Below are positions 1 to 8,535 of a stretch of DNA of 48,910 nucleotides, piece by piece. How positions within the stretch are numbered: the first letter of the stretch is position 1; each line of letters begins with the position of its first letter. The position numbers were made by a program, and so were the translations under genes. Source of the stretch: Helicobacteraceae bacterium (GTDB lineage Bacteria > Campylobacterota > Campylobacteria > Campylobacterales > Sulfurimonadaceae); the NCBI GenBank assembly GCA_015488775.1, contig WFNF01000099.1, positions 1-48,910 of the forward strand. Direction: 5' to 3'. The notes beneath the pieces were generated by a model. That model did not search any database. It was not told the origin of the DNA and saw only the letters and a list, made by a program, of their open reading frames with translations.

Positions 1-465
1 AAAAAAGATGCCGTGTTTGATCATATAGATTCATCACTACTTGAACTATATTACAACAAAGACTACAGATGGAATGAGGCAAGCATAGATGCAGATATAC
101 ATCTTGAAATATATAAACATATCTCTGATGCAAAATATATAACTTTTACTATGCCACCCTACACTACGGCTTATAGCATAGATCATTCTGTGATTTTAGC
201 AAAAGATTTTTTTGGATCACAAAACTTAAAAACGATAGAGATATATAACCCAAAAACTTTTGAAGATTGGTACGATAGAGCTAGTACAGAGATTACACAA
301 TATTTTCTACAAAACAACACAAATATAATGGTCATAAAAGGTTATGGTGTTTACGCCTACCACAGAGATTTAGGTGAGATGGCAAAAACTTTAGCTATTT
401 TGGAAAAAAGCTGTAGGCTACTTATGTTGGACAGCTCATCAGCATCATTAGATTTAGATTTTTAA
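1..465 (+). CDS. class II aldolase/adducin-domain protein, 5' end cut off
   Basis: The reading frame is open from base 1 (Lys-Lys-Asp-Ala precede the first usable start, a GTG at 13), and no ribosome binding site is visible before that GTG, so the gene most likely begins upstream of the window. The segment IKGYGVYAYHRDLGEMAKT near the C-terminus matches the closing helix of the class II aldolase/adducin fold, where a glycine-rich turn (normally HG) is followed by an amphipathic helix and a conserved glutamate (here ILEKS). Members are zinc-dependent aldolases or epimerases of sugar phosphates, but the zinc-binding histidines cannot be checked because the N-terminal part is missing, and the usual His before Gly-Val is Tyr here. 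Substrate unknown. It is followed after 10 bases by the small membrane protein at 476. Confidence 0.6.
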   Translation, partial: KKDAVFDHIDSSLLELYYNKDYRWNEASIDADIHLEIYKHISDAKYITFTMPPYTTAYSIDHSVILAKDFFGSQNLKTIEIYNPKTFEDWYDRASTEITQYFLQNNTNIMVIKGYGVYAYHRDLGEMAKTLAILEKSCRLLMLDSSSASLDLDF

Positions 466-475
466 GGACTATCAT

Positions 476-700
476 TTGAATTTACCATTTAGCAAAGAGC
501 AAGTAAAAAACTATATGTATATGTACACAGGAGTTATTATATTTGTAATACTATTTTTTTTACTTGCATATAATTTTCTTGATCAAGATAAAGATATACC
601 AAAAAAAGTTTTTTCAACTAAAAAGGTAGAGATAAATAAAGAGGTTAAAGAAAGCAAAGAGCCTAAAAAAAAGTTTAAACTCCTAAATAAAGCTTACTAA
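476..700 (+). CDS. small single-pass membrane protein, unknown function
   Basis: This 74-residue protein starts at a TTG codon; AAGGA at 464-468 lies 7 bases upstream, which supports that start. Residues about 14-34 form one hydrophobic helix (VIIFVILFFLLAYNFL). The remaining C-terminal half is strongly lysine/glutamate rich (EINKEVKESKEPKKKFKLL), so by the positive-inside rule this tail is probably cytoplasmic. No family is recognised. It sits 10 bases after the aldolase-like gene and probably shares its transcript. Its TAA stop lies inside a hairpin shared with the convergent porin gene. Confidence 0.55.
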   Translation: MNLPFSKEQVKNYMYMYTGVIIFVILFFLLAYNFLDQDKDIPKKVFSTKKVEINKEVKESKEPKKKFKLLNKAY

Positions 701-719
701 GAGGAAATTAACCTCTTAG
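697..719. terminator. hairpin between convergent genes
   Basis: CTAAGAGG (697-704) pairs with CCTCTTAG (712-719) around a 7-base loop. The stop codon of the upstream plus-strand gene (698-700) and that of the downstream minus-strand gene (716-718) lie in opposite arms. There is no strong U-tract on either side, so termination efficiency is uncertain. Confidence 0.5.
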
Positions 720-1834
720 AAATTGTAAGTATAATCTAATGTAAATGATGTTTGATTATTTGAAGCTTTTACTAATTCACTACCACCAAAAACTGGATCA
801 GATGGATCAACTGGATAAGTGTAAGAATCTGAAAAGCTCATTCCGTAAACAAATGATACATCTACGCGACCAAACTCACCAAAGTTATAACCTCCACCTA
901 TAGTTGCATGTGCAGCAGTTAAAGCTGGAAATCCGATGTAAGTACTAATAGTTTCACTTAAACTTGCATCATCAGGTATAACATCTGTGCCATAATTTGC
1001 ACCTACTCTAATAGCTAAAGAATCATTATCGAACTCATACCCTAGCGCAACAACATGTTGATTAATCCAACCGATGTTTTGGAATGCTTCAACACTGCCA
1101 TAGCCTATCATTTTATAATCCAAAGCGATAGTTGAACTTTGCGTTATAGCGTAGCTAACACCTAAACCTAAAACAGATGGATTTTCTATAGGTGTTGGAA
1201 AAGCATCAGTATATTCACTAGATATAGCAAGTTTATACATTAAAGCTAAAGTAATAGAATCTATATCATACGCTAAACCAAAATTAGCACCAAAATCTGT
1301 TGAACTAGCTCCATCAACTTTAGCATTATTTGATAAAGATGAATATTGTAAAATAGGAGCAATACCTATTGATACGCCACTTATATTATAAGAGAATGGA
1401 ATTGATACTTGTACAACTCCTAACTCGTTTTTTACACCAGCAGCTGCACTATCTCCAGTTGTTGGGTATTCAACACCTAAGCCAGCAGTTGAAGCCACAC
1501 CAAAACCAACAGCCATCTGATCATCTATTTTATAAGCAAATCCTGCATCTGGCAAAAAAGATGAACCATAAGTTGATTTATCAACACCATTTTTATCTTG
1601 ATAAGAGACATTTGGACTTAAAAGTGTAAAACCTAAGTTTGCACTCATCCCTTTAGCTTTAGAATACAAAGCAGGATTATTAAAAGCTGACTCACTACCA
1701 TGATATGTTGCAACTCCAACTCCACCCATTGCACGTGCTTTTGACCCAACACCTATAAGTTGTGTTCCATTTGTTGCAAAGGCACTTACACTCAATACAC
1801 TAGATGCTAACAATAAAAATATACTTTTTTTCAT
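716..1834 (-). CDS. FadL/OmpP1/TodX-family outer membrane transporter
   Basis: A 372-residue outer membrane beta-barrel for uptake of hydrophobic compounds (long-chain fatty acids or hydrocarbons in known members). I place the start at the ATG at 1834, preceded by GGAGA with good spacing; this gives a classic signal peptide (MKKSIFLLLASSVLSVSAFA). The mature N-terminus shows the FadL hallmark: TNGTQLIGVGSKARAMGGVG, then an NPA motif (FNNPALYSK), the luminal plug segment. The rest is alternating beta-strand sequence ending in YTYNF with a C-terminal Phe, as expected for BAM-dependent barrels. It diverges from the lipoprotein gene at 2025 across about 190 bases. The substrate cannot be told from sequence. 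Confidence 0.88.
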   Translation of the reverse strand: MKKSIFLLLASSVLSVSAFATNGTQLIGVGSKARAMGGVGVATYHGSESAFNNPALYSKAKGMSANLGFTLLSPNVSYQDKNGVDKSTYGSSFLPDAGFAYKIDDQMAVGFGVASTAGLGVEYPTTGDSAAAGVKNELGVVQVSIPFSYNISGVSIGIAPILQYSSLSNNAKVDGASSTDFGANFGLAYDIDSITLALMYKLAISSEYTDAFPTPIENPSVLGLGVSYAITQSSTIALDYKMIGYGSVEAFQNIGWINQHVVALGYEFDNDSLAIRVGANYGTDVIPDDASLSETISTYIGFPALTAAHATIGGGYNFGEFGRVDVSFVYGMSFSDSYTYPVDPSDPVFGGSELVKASNNQTSFTLDYTYNF

Positions 1835-1868
1835 TTTCTCTCCATAATATAATTTTTTATATATTGAC

Positions 1869-1874
1869 ATTATA
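1869..1874 (-). promoter_or_regulatory. candidate -10 of the FadL-type gene
   Basis: On the minus strand this reads TATAAT, about 35 bases before the ATG at 1834. No convincing -35 element is seen, as is usual for Campylobacterota sigma70 promoters. Confidence 0.4.
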
Positions 1875-1952
1875 ATATGTATATAATAAAAAATGACTTA
1901 GATAAACTAAATATTAATATCCAATTTAATAATTCTTTATGTTTTGTTTAGA

Positions 1953-1958
1953 TACAAT
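1953..1958 (+). promoter_or_regulatory. candidate -10 of the large lipoprotein gene
   Basis: TACAAT, preceded by a T-rich stretch. It would give an untranslated leader of about 60 bases ending in AAGGAG (2011-2016) before the ATG at 2025. Confidence 0.4.
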
Positions 1959-1977
1959 ACTTTCGAAAATGATTTTG

Positions 1978-1995
1978 TAACATTTTTAAATGTTA
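1978..1995 (+). promoter_or_regulatory. perfect dyad in the leader of the large lipoprotein gene
   Basis: TAACATTT, two T bases, then AAATGTTA: an uninterrupted 8-base inverted repeat between the candidate -10 and the ribosome binding site. It could be a repressor site or a weak RNA hairpin; nothing in the window says which. Confidence 0.35.
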
Positions 1996-2024
1996 TTTCA
2001 TCATCAAAACAAGGAGATTATTAA

Positions 2025-5000
2025 ATGAAACTTAATTCTAAAATGCTTTCAGTTGCTGCTGCAACTATATTGGTTGCTTCAATGACAGGTTGTGAGAGTA
2101 CTAGTACTAGTGCTGCACAAAGTACAACAGGTGCAACTGCGCAACACATCACTAACCCAAAAGGTAGTGTAACAGGTACAGTTCAAGATACAAATGGTAA
2201 TCCACTATCTGGTGTTAAAGTTTACCTTGCTGGTAAAGAAACAACTACAGATGCAGGTGGTGTTTATAATTTCGCTGATGTTCCAGTTACTAGCGTTGGT
2301 GCAACAGGAACACAAACTGGACAAGCTGTATCTATAACGATAGCTGCACCAGAAGGTTATGTAGGAGCAACTGTTACAGTAACTCCAATGGCACAAATTG
2401 ATAATGCTGAGAATGGTTCTACAAATGCTGTAGAAACTTTTGTAGATGGTTTTATGGCTAGTGCAGGTACTGCTGTTCTTCCACAAACAAATTCAACTGT
2501 TACTGGTACATTAAGAGATAATACAACTGGTGAACTTATAGCTAGTCAAGAAGTTACTTTTGAATTTATAAATGGTGGATCAGCAAATACAACTGCACAA
2601 GAGCAAACTCAAAATGGTGTAAATACATCTTACGCAGTAAGTAAATACACTATTACAACAGATGCATCTGGTAAATTCAGCTTTGCTTCACTTCCAACAG
2701 ATTCATCTTTTAAAGTTTTAATTCCTGGTTACACAACAAACAGCATCAATACTAACAATACTACTACATTCACTTCAAATGCTGAAGATATAATTGCACT
2801 TGGAAATGTAAAAGCTACAGCTATTACTGCTCTAGACAATATAAATCCTTATGTTGATAGTGTAGATAATACTATAGCTGTTAATGCTGGTCGTGCTACC
2901 TTAGATGATGATACTCGTAAATCATTCGTAGTTAACTTCTCTGAAACTTTAGATGCTAGTAAACTTGAACTTGCTGGAAACTCTGTACTTCTTTATACAG
3001 GTGATGCTACAAATGGATTGAGTGCTGATACAGGTGCAACAGCAACTATTGATACAAAAAATAAAACTATAACAGTAACAACATCTAAAACACTTACTGA
3101 TGGTGACTTAGTTGATATATTATTTTTAAATGCAGATGTACAAGATACAGCAGCAAACAACCTTGATTTAAGTGCTACTATAGCTTTTGATTCAACAGTA
3201 AACAACTACACAAAACTAGAACTAAAAATATTTGAAGAAGCTAATACTAATGCAACTCAAGTAAGTGCAGCTACTCAATTAACTAAAGATAATCTTGGTG
3301 TAGATGATGATGAGGCTATCCAAGCTAAATCTAATGCATTTAATGATGTTTTAGATGAAACAGCAGGCTTCCAACAACTAAATACTGCAGATGATGATGA
3401 TAATACTAATGGAATAGATGCACAAGAGAGACTTAATGCACTAGCAGTAGCTTTAGGGGCAAATAGTGTAAATGTTTCTAAATCTCGCATAAGTTTTACA
3501 CCATCTAACGCTTACCAATACAAAATAAGTGTTGAAGATAAAGCTGGTAATGCAAAAAATCAATCTAATGTAACAAATGTTGCAAATGCAACAACAAGTA
3601 ATGTTACTGTAGATAATGACTTTGGTGGTACAAATACAGCTACAATCAGTGTTTCTGATGCAAATAGTGTTGAAGTTTATTTATCAAATGTTGCACCAAG
3701 TGATGTTGTTACAATCACTCCAATTGATTCTTTAAATTATGTTGGAACAGCTGCAACTATTACTTTAGCTGACAATGTAGCACCTACAACTATCTTACAA
3801 AAATCTTACTTTGCAGGTAATGCAACTTCAGGTGAAGACTCTTCAAACACTGTAGTACAATTTGGTGATGGTGGTGAATTAGCTGATGCTAATGGTGCCT
3901 TAACAATTGGTACACCATATTTAGTTATAAACAACTCACTTCTTGATAATGAAGATGGAAATGGTGAAACAGTATCTACTGGTGTTAATCCAAATAAAAA
4001 ACTTACTACAGAACTATACAATCTAAGTGTAGTTGATGAAAATGGTACAAAGAAAATATATTTAGATGGACAAAAAGCATATGATGCACAAGCAGTTGCA
4101 GCATTTAATGTAGATGCTAAACTATCTCGTAAAATGGGTGTTGCTTTCTCTGAAGATTTAGCTACAACTGGAACTCCTGTATTTAATGGATCTACAAGTA
4201 TAACTAACTATACAATCAATAATGATGTAACTAAAAATGTAAATGGATCTACTGTTAATGCAGACTTAATAGATATGGATGTAGCTAATGTTATGAGTTT
4301 AGCTAATAGTGACAACTTAAAAACTATCACTTATACTGGTGTAACTGATAGCGCTGGTAATGCAGCAACTTCAGCTACAAACGCTGTAGTAGTTGTTAAA
4401 GATGAGATGGCACCTATAGTTTTAAAGGCAACATATACTGAAGCAACAGGCGATGTGGTTATAACGTTTAATGAACCAATCAAATTAACAGATAGTGCTG
4501 CAGCTCCAGCAGTAAATAGTAAAGTGGCTTTTGGTGGTGTAACAGCTACATACAACTCAAATGCAACAAGTAATCAATGGAGTTTAGATGCTACTAAGAA
4601 AGTGCTAACTATTCCACAAGCTGCATTTATAGGTGCGATTAATAAACGTTCAAACTGGACTGATGCAACATACGCGTACTACACAAATAATGAGTATGGT
4701 TTAGGTGTTACAACAGATGTAAATCACTTAGTATTAGACTATAGTGCGATCTCTGATACTCAAGATAATAGTTGGGATTCATATGCGACTAAAACAACAA
4801 CAAGAGCTGTAGAAGCTCCTAACTTTGCAGTAGCTGAAATACCAACTGTATTTGGTGCAAATACACCAACATTCGGTACAACAAACACCATTTCTAATAC
4901 ACAAGAAGTTAAATGGATCTTTTCACAACCAATTAGAATAGATAATGGAAGTGATATCTTTAATGGTGTTACACCAACAGCATCTGGTGATTATATCTTA

Positions 5001-5285
5001 GATGGAAATACTCCAGCTGATTTAACAAAAATCCAGGCTGCTTTTGAGGGTGTTATAGATCCAAGTAATGCAAATACTTCTGATCCATTAACAAATAATG
5101 CAGGTGATCCAACTACATTAACTTTAAGTGCTGACATGAAAACATTAACGCTTAGATTTAGAACTACAACTGATTTAACAAGTACAAATGGTGATATTAT
5201 TCGCTTAAATACTAAATCTATAGTATCTGATGGTGATACTGATCAAGTACTATCTAACAATGGTGTTACTGCGACAGCTAACTAA
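2025..5285 (+). CDS. large Ig-like-domain lipoprotein (1086 aa)
   Basis: A secreted lipoprotein: signal peptide with lipobox ASMTGC (Cys about residue 23). Next is a carboxypeptidase-regulatory-like fold (GSVTGTVQDTNGNPLSGVKV, about 48-115), a second copy of the same kind (TVTGTLRDNTTGELIA, about 158-260), then a long series of bacterial Ig-like (Big_5/SbsA type) modules. These are marked by repeated strands FSETLD, FSEDLA, FNEPIKL and FSQPIRI, and by D-x-AGN turns such as VEDKAGNAKN and TDSAGNAAT. Composition is Thr/Asn/Ala/Asp rich with acidic clusters (DDDD) that may bind calcium. No enzymatic motif and no C-terminal anchor are seen, so it is likely a structural, adhesive or matrix protein held by its lipid. 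Well placed AAGGAG precedes the ATG. It heads a five-gene same-strand run, but a hairpin terminator follows it. Confidence 0.75.
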   Translation: MKLNSKMLSVAAATILVASMTGCESTSTSAAQSTTGATAQHITNPKGSVTGTVQDTNGNPLSGVKVYLAGKETTTDAGGVYNFADVPVTSVGATGTQTGQAVSITIAAPEGYVGATVTVTPMAQIDNAENGSTNAVETFVDGFMASAGTAVLPQTNSTVTGTLRDNTTGELIASQEVTFEFINGGSANTTAQEQTQNGVNTSYAVSKYTITTDASGKFSFASLPTDSSFKVLIPGYTTNSINTNNTTTFTSNAEDIIALGNVKATAITALDNINPYVDSVDNTIAVNAGRATLDDDTRKSFVVNFSETLDASKLELAGNSVLLYTGDATNGLSADTGATATIDTKNKTITVTTSKTLTDGDLVDILFLNADVQDTAANNLDLSATIAFDSTVNNYTKLELKIFEEANTNATQVSAATQLTKDNLGVDDDEAIQAKSNAFNDVLDETAGFQQLNTADDDDNTNGIDAQERLNALAVALGANSVNVSKSRISFTPSNAYQYKISVEDKAGNAKNQSNVTNVANATTSNVTVDNDFGGTNTATISVSDANSVEVYLSNVAPSDVVTITPIDSLNYVGTAATITLADNVAPTTILQKSYFAGNATSGEDSSNTVVQFGDGGELADANGALTIGTPYLVINNSLLDNEDGNGETVSTGVNPNKKLTTELYNLSVVDENGTKKIYLDGQKAYDAQAVAAFNVDAKLSRKMGVAFSEDLATTGTPVFNGSTSITNYTINNDVTKNVNGSTVNADLIDMDVANVMSLANSDNLKTITYTGVTDSAGNAATSATNAVVVVKDEMAPIVLKATYTEATGDVVITFNEPIKLTDSAAAPAVNSKVAFGGVTATYNSNATSNQWSLDATKKVLTIPQAAFIGAINKRSNWTDATYAYYTNNEYGLGVTTDVNHLVLDYSAISDTQDNSWDSYATKTTTRAVEAPNFAVAEIPTVFGANTPTFGTTNTISNTQEVKWIFSQPIRIDNGSDIFNGVTPTASGDYILDGNTPADLTKIQAAFEGVIDPSNANTSDPLTNNAGDPTTLTLSADMKTLTLRFRTTTDLTSTNGDIIRLNTKSIVSDGDTDQVLSNNGVTATAN

Positions 5286-5297
5286 TTTTTACTAAAG

Positions 5298-5319
5298 TCT
5301 TAGTGCTTATGCACTAAGA
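5298..5319 (+). terminator. hairpin terminator after the large lipoprotein gene
   Basis: TCTTAGTGC (5298-5306), loop TTAT, GCACTAAGA (5311-5319): a perfect 9-base stem, extendable by a G-U and two A-U pairs into the following TTT. It lies 13 bases after the TAA and should at least attenuate transcription into the next lipoprotein gene. Confidence 0.7.
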
Positions 5320-5388
5320 TTTGTGTAAAAGTTTATCTATAAGCTAAAATACTTTTATAAAAATATCTGTTTTTTATTTAACATTGTT

Positions 5389-5394
5389 TATACT
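5389..5394 (+). promoter_or_regulatory. candidate -10 of the second lipoprotein gene
   Basis: TATACT 30 bases before the ATG at 5424, immediately preceded by TTTAACATTGTT (5377-5388), a 12-mer that recurs upstream of the PAS gene at 33252-33263. Confidence 0.4.
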
Positions 5395-5423
5395 ATGACT
5401 TTATTACTAAAAAGGTTACAAAT

Positions 5424-7226
5424 ATGTATAAAACTATATTACTACTTTTCTCTTTAGTGTTTTTGGCCTGTGATTCAAACACAGACATTCAAAATGGAAC
5501 AAGTGAAACTACAAAAAAATTACCAAAATTTTCAGCATCATTTTCTAAACGTTCATTAAAAACCCCCATAAACTCAGCCATAACTTTTAGTTTTTCTAAA
5601 GATATTGATATGACATCTTTATATTATTACGATAGTACACTAGATGTCTATGTTTATGGAATTGAACTTTATAAACAAGAAAATGATGGTAACTTTACTA
5701 AAATAAGTTTTGATGAGATAGAAGTACTAAAACCATATAAAGAGTTTGCAATGTACAATAAAGCTTACTTTGATGCAAACTCAACATATAAAGTTATCTT
5801 AGAAGATAGTATAAAAACATTAGATGGTGTAGAACTTGGCGTAGATGTAAGTTATACTTTTAGTACAGGAGACAACATAGACTTTACTCCACCAGAAGTT
5901 GTTCATATATCACCATCACAAGTTAGTTTTAACGGGGTTACAGAAGCTGATTCTAAAACTCAAGTAAGTGTAGTTTTTGATGAACCTATACTTCAAAATA
6001 ACCCAAAGTTTATTTTAAAAGATCAAAATCAAAATACTATACTTGGCAAATTTACCTATGGAAATAGATCTATAAACTTTAAGCCAAATAACAATTTAGT
6101 TGCATCAAACACCTATAAAGTATATTTTACAAATCAAGTTCAAGACCTTAGTCAAAATTACAGCCAAATTGATTTAAACAACCCTCAACACACGTTTAGT
6201 GTAGTCAATATAAATAATCAAAATAACCATAGTCTTTTGTATTCAGATACAAACAGCTCATACACAACTTTTGAAGCAAATCAAACAACTTTAATGATTC
6301 CACATGAAACAAACACATCAAGTACAATTGATTATGGACTACTAATTAAAAACTACACTGCAGATTATAATCAATCAAGTAATGAAATTGAAAATTTTAG
6401 ATTTGATGATGAAAATTCAAGTTATATCTCCATACTAAAACAAGACATACATAACTTAAATTACCAAAAAATAGAAAATTCTAAAATAACTAAAATAATA
6501 TATAAAGATCCTTATATATTTTTAATTACTAAAGCAGATGGATTTTATATAATACAGAACAACAAGATAATAAATCATACAAGTTTGAACTTACAAATTT
6601 CAGATATTTATTATGATCAAGAAACTAGACTTATCTATGTTGGAACATTAAGTGATGGCATATATGAATACTCTTTAAATTCAAACACACCAAGGCTAAT
6701 CAAAAAGATAACAGAAGCTACACCAACTTACGCACTCACATCTTACAGTGGTTTTTTATATATCGCTCAAGGTTTAGAGGGGGTAGCTAGTTATGATATG
6801 TCTACAGATTCTAACTATACAAAACTTGATTATGGGACTTTATTTGCTCATGATATAGAGGCTTTTAGCGATGGTAATAGTGCCAAAAGTGTAGTTATTA
6901 GTGATGCACAAGCTGGTGTTAGAGTGATGAATGAGGGAAATCTTGATAGCTATGATACATTAAGTTATGCTTACTCTGTTCAATATATAAACTATGATAG
7001 TACCTTTGTTCTTGGGGTAGTAGATGTAAAAAATGGCTTTAAAATGTATTCAGCTTACGATACATCAAACCTACCCTCATACTCAACTTATGAAAATACA
7101 AATTTTACTGCTACAAATAGTGACTTAATTGAAGCTAAATATACACATATACCACTTATAAGTACAGCAATAGTATTTATGTTAAACAATCAACATGAAC
7201 TTATTGTTGTAAGTGATGGTTACTAA
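5424..7226 (+). CDS. Ig-like plus beta-propeller lipoprotein (600 aa)
   Basis: The signal peptide ends in lipobox VFLAC (Cys about residue 16) followed by Asp. Two Big_5-type Ig-like modules come first: one around FSFSKDIDMTSL (about 40-150) ending in YTFSTGDN, and one around VVFDEPILQN (about 155-265) with the NTYKVYFTNQVQDLSQN closing strand. The C-terminal half (about 330-600) has repeated four-stranded blades such as KADGFYIIQNNKI, TLSDGIYEYSLN and GLEGVASYDMS, resembling LVIVD-type propellers. Eight D/E-x-N-x-S/T sequons (the extended PglB N-glycosylation signal) lie between residues about 85 and 490. The stop is 2 bases from the next reading frame, so it is surely cotranscribed with the TPR/barrel gene. 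Function unknown; a surface or periplasmic binding protein is likely. Confidence 0.7.
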   Translation: MYKTILLLFSLVFLACDSNTDIQNGTSETTKKLPKFSASFSKRSLKTPINSAITFSFSKDIDMTSLYYYDSTLDVYVYGIELYKQENDGNFTKISFDEIEVLKPYKEFAMYNKAYFDANSTYKVILEDSIKTLDGVELGVDVSYTFSTGDNIDFTPPEVVHISPSQVSFNGVTEADSKTQVSVVFDEPILQNNPKFILKDQNQNTILGKFTYGNRSINFKPNNNLVASNTYKVYFTNQVQDLSQNYSQIDLNNPQHTFSVVNINNQNNHSLLYSDTNSSYTTFEANQTTLMIPHETNTSSTIDYGLLIKNYTADYNQSSNEIENFRFDDENSSYISILKQDIHNLNYQKIENSKITKIIYKDPYIFLITKADGFYIIQNNKIINHTSLNLQISDIYYDQETRLIYVGTLSDGIYEYSLNSNTPRLIKKITEATPTYALTSYSGFLYIAQGLEGVASYDMSTDSNYTKLDYGTLFAHDIEAFSDGNSAKSVVISDAQAGVRVMNEGNLDSYDTLSYAYSVQYINYDSTFVLGVVDVKNGFKMYSAYDTSNLPSYSTYENTNFTATNSDLIEAKYTHIPLISTAIVFMLNNQHELIVVSDGY

Positions 7227-7234
7227 GGATGATT

Positions 7235-8527
7235 TTGAAAAAACTACTACTACTTGTTATATTATTAAACACTCTACATGCTTCTACTTATGGCGAGGCA
7301 CTTATCTCTTTTAATAAAAAAGATTATGAGGGCACTATACAACTGTTGCAAAATGACACAAGTTCGTTTACAGATATAGACTCCCAAATCCTTTGGGCAA
7401 GAGCTGAAAAAAACCTATCACATGAACCACTAGCTATGAGTGCATACGAAAGAGTTTTAATGCTAGATGAAAGCAATATTGAAGCTTCACTATACTTAGC
7501 AAAAATATATAAAAAACAAGGTTTATACACACAAAGTAAACATCTAGTAAAAAATCTAAATAACTATCAACTATCTCCATCCCAAAGAAGCGCAGTAGCA
7601 GCACTTCTGAATAGTTCAGATAATATCAATAAATTTAGAGAAAATGCAAATATAAACATAGGTTATGATACAAATGTAAATGTAAATGCAGGTGCTGGAA
7701 ACCTTGATAACTTCTATAACGATATAGGTATAGGCGGAGTTAGTACTGATGGTGTCATCTCAACACTTTTTGTATCATATGGTGTAAATCTTAGTTACTT
7801 AAATGAGTTAGGTAGTAAAAATGGTTTTTATATGCAAGGTGATATAAACTTATATGGACAAAACAACTTTGAAGATAAGGCAAAAAGATACAACACATAC
7901 TTTGGCAAAGGATCTTTAGGTCTAGGTTATAAGTTTTCAAAAAACACTTTATATATACCAATATCTTATGATAGATTAAACTATTTGAAAAAAGATTTAC
8001 TGCAAACATACTCTATAAATCCCATATTAAACACAGTTTTAAATAAAAACTTTTTAAGTTCATTAAAAATTTTATATAAAAAAAGGGCATACATAGAAAA
8101 AGTTGATCAAAACCGTGATGATAATGAGTATGGGGTGGATGAAACTATCTATGCGATATATCATAAAAATTTCATTTACCTAAAACTTGGTGCAGACTCA
8201 TTTATAGCTTCTAAAACCAATCCTGTCTCATATACAGATAAAAATTTATTTAATTTTGGTTCTGGTCTGAACTATGTTATAGCATCTAATCATATAATAA
8301 GTTTAGATTATAGATTTAGATTTGCACTTTTTAAAGATAAGGTTTCAATAAACAACTTAAATCCAAGAAGAGATATCTTTAACAATATATCTTTATCTTA
8401 CAATACAGTGTTTTTTAAATTTTTACAAACAAACTTAAGTTATTCATATACAAATAATATGTCTAACTATATCCCAGCAGCTTATGCTAAAAATGTTGTA
8501 AGTTTTGGCTTACAATACAACTATTAA
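7235..8527 (+). CDS. TPR plus outer-membrane beta-barrel protein, Slam-like
   Basis: I choose the TTG at 7235 rather than the ATG at 7229: AAGGA (7225-7229) is then 5 bases upstream, exactly the spacing used by the next gene, while for the ATG the Shine-Dalgarno would overlap the codon. The product (430 residues) has a signal peptide (MKKLLLLVILLNTLHAS), a TPR-like helical region (about 15-115; SFNKKDYEGTIQLL, AMSAYERVLMLDESNIEASL, AKIYKKQGLY) and then a C-terminal half of amphipathic strands starting NINIGYDTNVNVN and ending FGLQYNY with an aromatic last residue. This architecture is that of surface lipoprotein assembly modulators (Slam, DUF560), outer membrane proteins that help lipoproteins reach the cell surface. 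Two lipoproteins are encoded just upstream, which fits, but homology to Slam is my inference. Confidence 0.65.
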   Translation: MKKLLLLVILLNTLHASTYGEALISFNKKDYEGTIQLLQNDTSSFTDIDSQILWARAEKNLSHEPLAMSAYERVLMLDESNIEASLYLAKIYKKQGLYTQSKHLVKNLNNYQLSPSQRSAVAALLNSSDNINKFRENANINIGYDTNVNVNAGAGNLDNFYNDIGIGGVSTDGVISTLFVSYGVNLSYLNELGSKNGFYMQGDINLYGQNNFEDKAKRYNTYFGKGSLGLGYKFSKNTLYIPISYDRLNYLKKDLLQTYSINPILNTVLNKNFLSSLKILYKKRAYIEKVDQNRDDNEYGVDETIYAIYHKNFIYLKLGADSFIASKTNPVSYTDKNLFNFGSGLNYVIASNHIISLDYRFRFALFKDKVSINNLNPRRDIFNNISLSYNTVFFKFLQTNLSYSYTNNMSNYIPAAYAKNVVSFGLQYNY

Positions 8528-8535
8528 GGATTTTT

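Noticed and set aside
1369-1629. Plus-strand frame of 86 codons inside the FadL-type gene
   Set aside because: The Gln/His/Leu-rich product is typical of an antisense frame; the minus-strand gene is unambiguous.
2205-4555. Several open frames of 70-93 codons on the minus strand opposite the large lipoprotein gene
   Set aside because: They read as Ser/Val/Thr-rich or His/Cys-rich complements of a Thr/Ala/Asn-rich gene, lack Shine-Dalgarno sequences and have no recognisable folds.
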